The position numbers and the translations under genes were made by a program. The notes under the pieces are model-generated. The model ran no database searches and was not told the DNA's origin. It was given only the letters and a program-made list of their open reading frames with translations. 64,000 nucleotides of DNA from Flavobacteriales bacterium (GTDB taxonomy: Bacteria; Bacteroidota; Bacteroidia; Flavobacteriales_F; PHOS-HE28): positions 310,001-374,000 of the forward strand of contig JADJCS010000009.1 of the NCBI GenBank assembly GCA_016703105.1, given 5' to 3'. Each line of letters opens with the position of its first letter. Position 1 is the stretch's first letter. Below are positions 57,266 to 64,000 of this stretch, one piece after another.

Positions 57266-60200
57266 ATGAAGAAAGAGATCAAGCTTAGTAGCAGCTTCAA
57301 CAAGATCGTTATCAGCCTGGCCAGCCCCGAGCAGATCCTCGAGCGCAGCCACGGCGAGGTGATAAAGCCCGAGACGATCAACTATCGCACGTACAAGCCC
57401 GAACGCGATGGTCTTTTCTGCGAGCGCATTTTCGGCCCCGTAAAGGATTTCGAGTGCCACTGCGGCAAATACAAGCGTATCCGTTACAAAGGCATCGTAT
57501 GCGATCGTTGCGGGGTGGAGGTGACCGAGAAGAAGGTGCGCCGTGAGCGCATGGGTCATATCCAACTGGTGGTGCCCGTGGCCCACATCTGGTATTTCCG
57601 AAGCCTCCCGAACAAGATCGGCTACCTGCTGGGCCTGCCCACCAAGAAGCTCGACCAGATCATCTACTACGAACGGTATTGTGTGATCCAGGCTGGTACT
57701 GCCAAGAACAAGGAGGGTAATCCGATCCAATATCTGGACTTCCTCACCGAAGAGGAGTACCTCGATACCCTGGACAGTCTCGGCAAGGAGAACCAACACC
57801 TGGATGACCACGACCCCAACAAATTCGTGGCCCGCATGGGTGCGGACGCGCTGCACGATCTGCTGAAGCGCCTCGACCTGGACGCCCTGAGCTATGACCT
57901 TCGCCACAAGGCCAATACCGAGACCAGCCAGCAGCGCAAGAACGAAGCCCTCAAGCGTCTCAACGTCGTGGAGGCCTTCCGCGATGCGAACACCCGGCGG
58001 GAGAACAAGCCCGAGTGGATGATCGTGAAGGTGGTGCCAGTGATCCCACCCGAACTGCGCCCGCTGGTTCCCTTGGACGGTGGTCGCTTCGCTACTTCCG
58101 ATCTGAACGACCTCTACCGCCGTGTGATCATTCGCAACAATCGCCTGAAGCGATTGATGGAGATCAAGGCGCCGGAGGTGATCCTGCGCAACGAGAAGCG
58201 TATGCTCCAAGAGGCCGTCGACAGCCTGTTCGACAACAGCCGCAAGAGCAGCGCAGTGAAGAGCGAGAGCAATCGCCCGCTGAAGTCGTTGAGCGATTCG
58301 CTCAAGGGCAAGCAGGGCCGTTTCCGCCAGAACCTGCTCGGGAAGCGTGTGGACTACAGCGCACGTTCCGTGATCGTGGTAGGTCCCGAACTGAAACTGC
58401 ATGAGTGCGGTCTGCCGAAGGATATGGCCGCCGAGCTTTTCAAGCCCTTCATCATCCGCAAGCTCATCGAGCGCGGGATCGTGAAGACCGTGAAGAGCGC
58501 CAAGAAGATCGTGGATAAGAAGGAGCCCGTGGTGTGGGACATCCTTGAAAGCGTGCTGAAGGGCCATCCCGTGCTCCTGAACCGCGCACCAACACTGCAC
58601 CGCCTAGGTATCCAAGCGTTCCAGCCGAAACTGATCGAAGGCAAGGCCATCCAGTTGCACCCCCTGGTCTGCACGGCGTTCAACGCTGACTTCGATGGTG
58701 ACCAAATGGCCGTACACGTGCCCCTCGGCCATGCCGCCATTCTGGAAGCGCAACTACTGATGCTGGCCAGCCATAACATCCTGAACCCGGCCAACGGCGC
58801 GCCTATCGCGGTACCGAGCCAGGACATGGTGCTCGGTCTCTACTACATCACCAAGGGCCGCAAGACCGACAAGGAGCACACCATGAACGGCGAAGGCCGC
58901 GTGTTCTACAGCCCGGAAGAGGTGATCATCGCCTACAACGAGGGCAAGTTGGAAATGCACTCCTGGATCAAGCTGCGTTGGGCGCCGGCCGGAGGCAAGA
59001 GCCAGATGATCGAGACCACCTGCGGCCGAACGCTCTTCAACGAGGTGGTGCCCGACGAAGTGGGCTTCATCAACGAGCTGCTCACCAAGAAGGCCTTGCG
59101 TGACATCATCGGCCTGGTGCTGAAGGAGTGCGGAACGGCCAAGGCCGCCAAATTCCTCGACGATATCAAGGATCTGGGCTTCATGAGCGCCTTCCGCGGC
59201 GGTCTCAGCTTCAACCTGATGGACGTGGTGGTGCCGGACGAGAAAGAGAAACTCGTGAAGGCGGCCCAAGGCGAAGTGGACGAGGTGACGGGCAACTACA
59301 ACATGGGCCTGATCACCAACAACGAGCGCTACAACCAGACCATCGACATCTGGACCCATACCAACAGCAAGGTGACCTTCACCTTGATGGAACGCCTGAA
59401 GGCCGACAAGCAAGGCTTCAACTCCATCTATATGATGATGGACTCGGGCGCCCGTGGCTCGAAAGAACAGATCCGCCAGTTGAGCGGCATGCGGGGCCTG
59501 ATGGCCAAGCCACAGAAGAGCGGTGGTGGTGGCGGTCAGGACATCATCGAGAACCCCATTCTCTCGAACTTCAAGGAGGGTCTGTCCATCCTGGAGTACT
59601 TCATCAGCACCCACGGTGCGCGGAAGGGTCTGGCCGATACGGCATTGAAGACCGCCGACGCCGGTTACCTCACCCGCCGTCTTGTGGACGTGGCGCAGGA
59701 CGTGGTGATCACCGTGGAAGATTGCGGAACGCTCCGTGGTTTGGTGGCCACGGCGCTCAAAAAGAACGAGGAGATCGTCGAGAGCCTGCACGATCGCGTG
59801 CTGGGCCGCACCGCCGTGCATGATGTGTACCACCCTCAAACCGGCGAATTGCTGGTGGCGAGCGGTGACAATATCAATGAGGATATCGCCCGCGCCATCG
59901 CAGACAGCCCCATCGAAGAGGTGGAGATCCGCAGCGTGCTCACCTGCGAACAAAAGCAGGGCGTGTGCGGCAAGTGCTACGGCCGCAACCTGGCGACCGG
60001 TCGCATGGTGCAGATGGGCGAGGCCGTCGGTGTGATCGCCGCGCAATCCATCGGTGAACCCGGTACACAGCTCACCCTGCGTACGTTCCACGTGGGTGGT
60101 GTGGCCGGCAAGATCACGGAGGACAGCGAGATCAAAGCGAAGTACGATGGTGTGCTGGAGATCGATGAGCTGCGCACCGTGAAGCGCAAGGACCGCAAAG

Positions 60201-61558
60201 GCAGCGACGCCGAAGTGGTGATCAGCCGCAGCACTGAGATGCGGATCGTGGATTCGAACACCGGTATCGTGCTCACCACGAGCAACGTGCCTTACGGTGC
60301 GTTCCTCTACAAGCGCAGCGGCAAGGTGAAGAAGGGCGACGTGATCTGCACGTGGGATCCTTACAACGCCGTGATCATCTCCGAGCTTTCCGGCCAACTG
60401 GCCTTCGAGAGCATCGAGGAGAACGCTACGTACCGTGAAGAGATCGACGAACAGACCGGCTTCACCGAGAAAGTGATCATCGAGAGCCGCGACAAGAAGA
60501 AGAACCCGACCATCCGCATCATGGATGCGAAGGGCAAGGAGGAGATCAAGAGCTATTCACTGCCTGTCGGTGCCCACATCATCGTGGAGGACGGCAAGAA
60601 AGTGGAAGCCGGCGATGTGCTGGTGAAGATCCCCCGCACCAGTGGCAAGGGTGGTGACATCACCGGCGGTCTGCCGCGAGTGACCGAACTGTTCGAAGCA
60701 CGTAACCCGAGCAACCCCGCCATCGTGAGCGAGGTGGACGGTATCATCTCCTACGGCAAGATCAAGCGGGGTAACCGCGAGATCATCGTGGAGAGCCGCA
60801 CCGGCGAACGCAAGTTCTACCTGGTGCCACTGAGCAAGCACATCCTGGTGCAGGAGAACGACTTCGTGAAGGCTGGTCAACAGCTAAGCGATGGTTCGAT
60901 CAGCCCAGGTGACATCCTCGATATCCAAGGCCCCACCCGTGTGCAGGAATACCTGGTGGACGAGGTCCAGGAGGTGTACCGCATGCAGGGCGTGAAGATC
61001 AACGACAAGCACTTCGAAGTGATCGTGCGCCAGATGATGCGCAAGGTGGAGATCGAGGATCCGGGAGATACCCGCTTCCTGGAGCGTCAGGCCGTGAACA
61101 AGATCGAGTTCATGCAGGAGAACGACTACATCTACGACAAGATGGTCGTGACCGAGGCCGGTGAGAGCACCACGCTGAAAGAGGGCCAGATCGTGACGAT
61201 GCGCAAGCTGCGTGACGAGAACAGCATGCTGAAGCGCAAGGACCAGAAGCTGGCGGAGGCCCGTCAGGCCAACCCGGCCACGGCCCGCACGCTCCTGCAA
61301 GGGATCACCCGCGCATCACTGCAGACCGAAAGCTTCATGAGCGCCGCTTCCTTCCAGGAAACGACCAAGGTGCTGAACGAGGCCGCCGTGAACGCGAAGG
61401 AGGACCTGCTGAACGGGCTCAAGGAGAACGTCATCGTGGGCCATTTGATCCCTGCCGGTACAGGAACCCGCAAATACCAAGGCAATGTGGTGTACAACAA
61501 GGAGGAGTATGCCCGCATGATGGCCGAGAAGCTCACCTCACTGGAGGTCGAAGAATGA
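57266..61558 (+). CDS. rpoC: DNA-directed RNA polymerase subunit beta'
   Basis: 1,430-aa catalytic subunit. The start at 57266 (MKKEIKLSSSFNKIVISLASPE) is used rather than the CTG-like frame start at 57251. The first zinc site is CHCGKYKRIRYKGIVCDRCGV. The catalytic magnesium loop is NADFDGDQMA (DNA about 58682-58711). The bridge helix/trigger-loop region is present (MDSGARGSKEQIRQLSGMRGLM, then GEPGTQLTLRTFH). The second zinc cluster is CEQKQGVCGKCYG. It ends at a strong terminator that closes the long rpl-rpo operon. Confidence 0.98.
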   Translation: MKKEIKLSSSFNKIVISLASPEQILERSHGEVIKPETINYRTYKPERDGLFCERIFGPVKDFECHCGKYKRIRYKGIVCDRCGVEVTEKKVRRERMGHIQLVVPVAHIWYFRSLPNKIGYLLGLPTKKLDQIIYYERYCVIQAGTAKNKEGNPIQYLDFLTEEEYLDTLDSLGKENQHLDDHDPNKFVARMGADALHDLLKRLDLDALSYDLRHKANTETSQQRKNEALKRLNVVEAFRDANTRRENKPEWMIVKVVPVIPPELRPLVPLDGGRFATSDLNDLYRRVIIRNNRLKRLMEIKAPEVILRNEKRMLQEAVDSLFDNSRKSSAVKSESNRPLKSLSDSLKGKQGRFRQNLLGKRVDYSARSVIVVGPELKLHECGLPKDMAAELFKPFIIRKLIERGIVKTVKSAKKIVDKKEPVVWDILESVLKGHPVLLNRAPTLHRLGIQAFQPKLIEGKAIQLHPLVCTAFNADFDGDQMAVHVPLGHAAILEAQLLMLASHNILNPANGAPIAVPSQDMVLGLYYITKGRKTDKEHTMNGEGRVFYSPEEVIIAYNEGKLEMHSWIKLRWAPAGGKSQMIETTCGRTLFNEVVPDEVGFINELLTKKALRDIIGLVLKECGTAKAAKFLDDIKDLGFMSAFRGGLSFNLMDVVVPDEKEKLVKAAQGEVDEVTGNYNMGLITNNERYNQTIDIWTHTNSKVTFTLMERLKADKQGFNSIYMMMDSGARGSKEQIRQLSGMRGLMAKPQKSGGGGGQDIIENPILSNFKEGLSILEYFISTHGARKGLADTALKTADAGYLTRRLVDVAQDVVITVEDCGTLRGLVATALKKNEEIVESLHDRVLGRTAVHDVYHPQTGELLVASGDNINEDIARAIADSPIEEVEIRSVLTCEQKQGVCGKCYGRNLATGRMVQMGEAVGVIAAQSIGEPGTQLTLRTFHVGGVAGKITEDSEIKAKYDGVLEIDELRTVKRKDRKGSDAEVVISRSTEMRIVDSNTGIVLTTSNVPYGAFLYKRSGKVKKGDVICTWDPYNAVIISELSGQLAFESIEENATYREEIDEQTGFTEKVIIESRDKKKNPTIRIMDAKGKEEIKSYSLPVGAHIIVEDGKKVEAGDVLVKIPRTSGKGGDITGGLPRVTELFEARNPSNPAIVSEVDGIISYGKIKRGNREIIVESRTGERKFYLVPLSKHILVQENDFVKAGQQLSDGSISPGDILDIQGPTRVQEYLVDEVQEVYRMQGVKINDKHFEVIVRQMMRKVEIEDPGDTRFLERQAVNKIEFMQENDYIYDKMVVTEAGESTTLKEGQIVTMRKLRDENSMLKRKDQKLAEARQANPATARTLLQGITRASLQTESFMSAASFQETTKVLNEAAVNAKEDLLNGLKENVIVGHLIPAGTGTRKYQGNVVYNKEEYARMMAEKLTSLEVEE

Positions 61559-61584
61559 TCCTGGCAGGCCATTGAACAGCAAAG

Positions 61585-61620
61585 GAGCGGCCCCGATCCA
61601 TCGGGGCCGCTCTTCGCTTC
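61585..61620 (+). terminator. Terminator of the rpoBC operon
   Basis: 12-bp perfect stem (gagcggccccga 61585-61596, tcggggccgctc 61601-61612) with a 4-nt loop, followed by ttcgcttc. Confidence 0.75.
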
Positions 61621-61647
61621 CAATGCGCCGCCGCAACAACCCTAACC

Positions 61648-61968
61648 ATGGCAGATCAAAAGGACCAACCCCGGCCCAACCAACTGAACATCGAGATCAG
61701 CGAGGAGGTCGCTGATGGCGTCTACAGCAACCTCGCGATCATCACCCACAGCAACTCGGAGTTCGTGCTGGACTTCGTGCGCGTGATGCCCGGCGTGCCC
61801 AAGGCGAAGGTGCGCTCGCGCATCCTGCTCACGCCCCAGCACGCCAAGCGCCTTATGCGTGCCCTGGCGGACAACCTCCAGAAGTTCGAGCAGGTGCACG
61901 GTGCCATCCGGGAAACGGAGATGCCTGAGATCCCTATGAACTTCGGCGGGCCGCCCGCGCAAGCGTGA
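61648..61968 (+). CDS. DUF3467 family protein
   Basis: 106-aa cytoplasmic protein of the conserved, uncharacterised DUF3467 family. Signature: LNIEISEEVADGVYSNLAIITHSNSEFVLDFVRVMPGVPKAKVRSRILLTPQHAKRLMRAL. It regularly follows rpoC in Bacteroidota genomes, as here, which suggests a link with transcription or translation that remains unknown. It has its own terminator. Confidence 0.9.
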   Translation: MADQKDQPRPNQLNIEISEEVADGVYSNLAIITHSNSEFVLDFVRVMPGVPKAKVRSRILLTPQHAKRLMRALADNLQKFEQVHGAIRETEMPEIPMNFGGPPAQA

Positions 61969-61986
61969 ACGATCCCCAGATGCACT

Positions 61987-62012
61987 CGAAGCCCCGAGCG
62001 ATCGGGGCTTCG
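61987..62012 (+). terminator. Terminator after the DUF3467 gene
   Basis: 11-bp perfect stem (cgaagccccga 61987-61997, tcggggcttcg 62002-62012) with a gcga loop and little T-tract. It also lies in front of the convergent small gene. Confidence 0.65.
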
Positions 62013-62047
62013 GCATTAAGGGGCCGTGGACCCGAACTCGTTGGTGC

Positions 62048-62293
62048 TCATTGCCATAGTGCTCGTAGCCGATCAGCAACGCTATCATCCGCACAGTGTG
62101 CGATGATCCGCCGGTCCAGATGTTTCGCATACCCCGAGTTGGCATAGCCGTGGCGCACCATGTGCAGGTCCAGGAGCAGTTCGTCCAATAAGGCCCAGGG
62201 CTCTTTCAGTTCGGCGGATCCCGCATGGGGTGAACGCTCCAGCTCACCCTTGTACAGTTCGTAAAGGTCCAGCAAGGCGTGGTCGATCACCAT
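62048..62293 (-). CDS. Small hypothetical protein downstream of patatin gene
   Basis: 81-aa, probably cytoplasmic protein with no recognised family: MVIDHALLDLYELYKGELERSP, WALLDELLLDLHMVRHGYANSGYAKHLDRRI, then DSVADRLRALW. It is helical and rich in Leu, Asp and His. The start at 62293 lies 5 bases after the patatin-gene stop (62298), so it is the second gene of that operon; longer starts would overlap the patatin gene. Confidence 0.6.
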   Translation of the reverse strand: MVIDHALLDLYELYKGELERSPHAGSAELKEPWALLDELLLDLHMVRHGYANSGYAKHLDRRIIAHCADDSVADRLRALWQ

Positions 62294-62297
62294 GGGC

Positions 62298-64000
62298 TTA
62301 TTCACTGGAGCGCTGGGCGAAAATGACGTAGCCGAAGTTGAGGCTGAAGGCCCAGGGATCGGGCAGCCCATCGATATAGCTCGTGTTGAACCATATCGGT
62401 CCGATCGGGCTTTGATAGATCAGCGAACCGGAGGCCAGATAGGCACGGTCGCTCACCTCCAGCCCAGCCTCCGGTTGGTCGTCCGCGGAGCGCAGAATGG
62501 CGCGGTAGGGTTGGAACACGTAGCCCTCGATGCGTAGATCGAACCGGTCCCGGGCCAGCGCCACGATGGTGCGCAGGCCGCCAGCCAGGTATTGCTGCGC
62601 ACGGAAATTACCCAGGAAGTAGGTGCGGCTCTCCGGCGTCGGTTGGAAGACAGGCGCCCGGTTCAGCGTCGCGGTATAATTCTCGAAGAACGGGTACGTA
62701 CTGTACACCGCCTCGACCAGCGCCCCGAACCGGAAGATCCCCTTCGGCAGGAAGTACTTGTCCAAGGTGCCCCTCACGTACAACCATTCGTGGTGTTCCC
62801 GCCACAACCGGCGCACGCTGCTGGTGGTCCCTGGTTCGGTGCGTTCCTCTCCGTTCACATAGCGGACCTCCAGTTGAAGCAGTTCACCCATGTTCGGATG
62901 TTGCTTGCGGTTCAACGAATTGCGCGCGATGCGCAGGCCGGTCGTGCCATGCGCGAACTCGGTGATGTCCGCGGTATCCTGAACAGCGAAGTCGATGGAC
63001 TGATAGTACCGGTCGCGCGTCTGCACGTACTTCGCATCCCAGCGCAGGAGCCCCTTGTTGCCGAGGCCGATGCCCAGGTTCATACCGCCCCATGTTTCGC
63101 GGAGCACGATGAAGGAGGGGCGTACCTCATCGAAGAAGGTCGCGAAGCTGCGGAAGTAGTCCCAGCGTTGGATGGTGAAAACGGGCTCCAGGTATACCGG
63201 TGTTCCCGTCGGCAGATCGGCGCGCAGTTTCACCTGACCGGCCACATAGAACTTGCCGAAATAGGAACTGGCCTGTAGGGAAGCGCTCGTTCGTCCGAAG
63301 AGGTTGTACCGCAGCCCGATCATTCCGGTGTTGATGGGCCGTGAACTGAACATACCCCCGAAGCGCGCCTGCAGGTCCTTCTCCGCCTTCACCATCAACT
63401 CGAGGTCAAAGTCGCCCCGCGCGGGCACGTACGTGGCTTTGGGGAAGATCTGGCCGATGTTGTCGTCGTCATAGAGCCGGAAGTACCGGGCCTTCAGCAC
63501 ATCCGCATGCACCCGATGGTGTTTGTCGGTGATCATCCGTTGCACGTACAGCGAACGCGGTCGGTTCAAACCGGTCACCTGGAGAGCCCCGAAACGGAGC
63601 GTGGGCCATTTGGCGAGGAACGCCCGCCTACGTGCTGTGAGTTCGTCCGGATCTGAGCGGCGGTCGATCAATTCCAGGATCTCCGGTATGCGCTCCATGG
63701 CGGCCGCATAGCCTTCGTCGACGGTCGCGCCGATACGGCTGAAATCGAACAGGCCGGTGCTTGTCACCGGTTCGATGATGAGCCCGTTCTCGCACTCCAC
63801 GGAGTAGTTCGTGGGTTCCTGTAGCATCGCCTTCAATTGGGAGAGCAGGTCATCCTCGCTCGGCGGGGAGGAATTGGACGCCACATTGCTCCCGATGATC
63901 ACGTCCGGGAAGAACTCCTGGTACATCACATCGCTCGGGAAGTTGTTGTACAAGCCACCGTCCATCATCAAATGCCCGTTCACGCGGATGGGTTTGAAAT
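62298..64000 (-). CDS. Patatin-family phospholipase with C-terminal outer-membrane barrel (5' end outside window)
   Basis: C-terminal 567 codons or so of a patatin-like lipase; the frame is open to the right edge, with FKPIRVNGHLMMDGGLYNNFP at the boundary. The DGG of MMDGGLYNNFPSDV carries the catalytic Asp of the patatin Ser-Asp dyad; the Ser (GxSxG) lies outside the window. Then follows a POTRA-like segment (FGALQVTGLNRPRSLYVQRMI) and a beta-barrel of the BamA/surface-antigen type ending VIFAQRSSE. This PlpD/RssA-like patatin-POTRA-barrel layout is common in Bacteroidota and suggests a phospholipase displayed or released at the outer membrane. An apparent GTG start at 63983 is internal. 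Confidence 0.85.
   Translation of the reverse strand, partial: FKPIRVNGHLMMDGGLYNNFPSDVMYQEFFPDVIIGSNVASNSSPPSEDDLLSQLKAMLQEPTNYSVECENGLIIEPVTSTGLFDFSRIGATVDEGYAAAMERIPEILELIDRRSDPDELTARRRAFLAKWPTLRFGALQVTGLNRPRSLYVQRMITDKHHRVHADVLKARYFRLYDDDNIGQIFPKATYVPARGDFDLELMVKAEKDLQARFGGMFSSRPINTGMIGLRYNLFGRTSASLQASSYFGKFYVAGQVKLRADLPTGTPVYLEPVFTIQRWDYFRSFATFFDEVRPSFIVLRETWGGMNLGIGLGNKGLLRWDAKYVQTRDRYYQSIDFAVQDTADITEFAHGTTGLRIARNSLNRKQHPNMGELLQLEVRYVNGEERTEPGTTSSVRRLWREHHEWLYVRGTLDKYFLPKGIFRFGALVEAVYSTYPFFENYTATLNRAPVFQPTPESRTYFLGNFRAQQYLAGGLRTIVALARDRFDLRIEGYVFQPYRAILRSADDQPEAGLEVSDRAYLASGSLIYQSPIGPIWFNTSYIDGLPDPWAFSLNFGYVIFAQRSSE

Noticed and set aside
55994..58600. 868-codon open frame on the minus strand over rpoB/rpoC
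   Set aside because: It lies opposite highly conserved rpoB and rpoC and is low-complexity His/Leu/Val-rich; a GC-rich codon-usage shadow.
58754..60397. 547-codon minus-strand open frame within rpoC
   Set aside because: Antisense to conserved rpoC with shadow-like composition and no known motif.

Overview
This window is a chromosomal segment of a member of the Bacteroidota, most like a GC-rich Flavobacteriales-type lineage. The evidence includes type IX secretion (T9SS) C-terminal sorting domains on five proteins, a PorE-like TPR/beta-propeller/OmpA protein, a fused SecDF, a type III glutamine synthetase (GlnN), PKD/SprB/nidogen-type surface proteins, and promoters of the TTG-N19-TAnnTTTG type. 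There are no phage genes, transposases, CRISPR arrays or recognisable defence genes.

Layout. 1-3.1 kb: end of a glycosyltransferase, then a reverse-strand pair made of a small exported protein and a type A T9SS cargo. 3.1-11 kb: ftsE (reverse), a large periplasmic TPR protein overlapping an outer-membrane beta-barrel gene, and gyrB. 11-24 kb (reverse): two tandem secreted adhesin-like genes with type B T9SS domains. The first is a giant of about 3,270 aa with roughly 26 near-identical modules of about 80 aa; the second has a nidogen-like domain. 24-26 kb (reverse): an ECF sigma factor and a membrane-anchored, probable anti-sigma protein that carries two PKD domains and a type B T9SS domain. 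26-33 kb: mdh, an FG-GAP-repeat T9SS cargo (reverse), secDF and tatA. 33-46.7 kb: forward-strand housekeeping genes (glnN, porE-like, purM, prfA, pyrF, DUF2851, PspC, DUF1456, RmlD-like, HhH protein, apt, acyl-CoA dehydrogenase). 46.7-62 kb: the translation/transcription block rpsU-xerC-hpf-tRNA(Thr,Tyr,Gly,Thr)-tuf-tRNA(Trp)-secE-nusG-rplKAJL-rpoBC-DUF3467. 62-64 kb (reverse): a small unknown gene and a patatin-family phospholipase cut by the window edge.

How they fit. Envelope biogenesis and export are strongly represented: SecDF and TatA for inner-membrane export, PorE-like for T9SS anchoring, and five T9SS-tagged proteins. The sigma/anti-sigma-like pair is the best candidate for something poorly described, because its putative regulator carries the sorting domain normally found on secreted surface proteins.

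Data quality. Four coding regions are interrupted by single-base homopolymer length changes, and the giant adhesin contains a 51-base G run flanked by degraded sequence. These look like sequencing/assembly errors rather than real gene decay. The repeat copy number in the giant gene should not be trusted.
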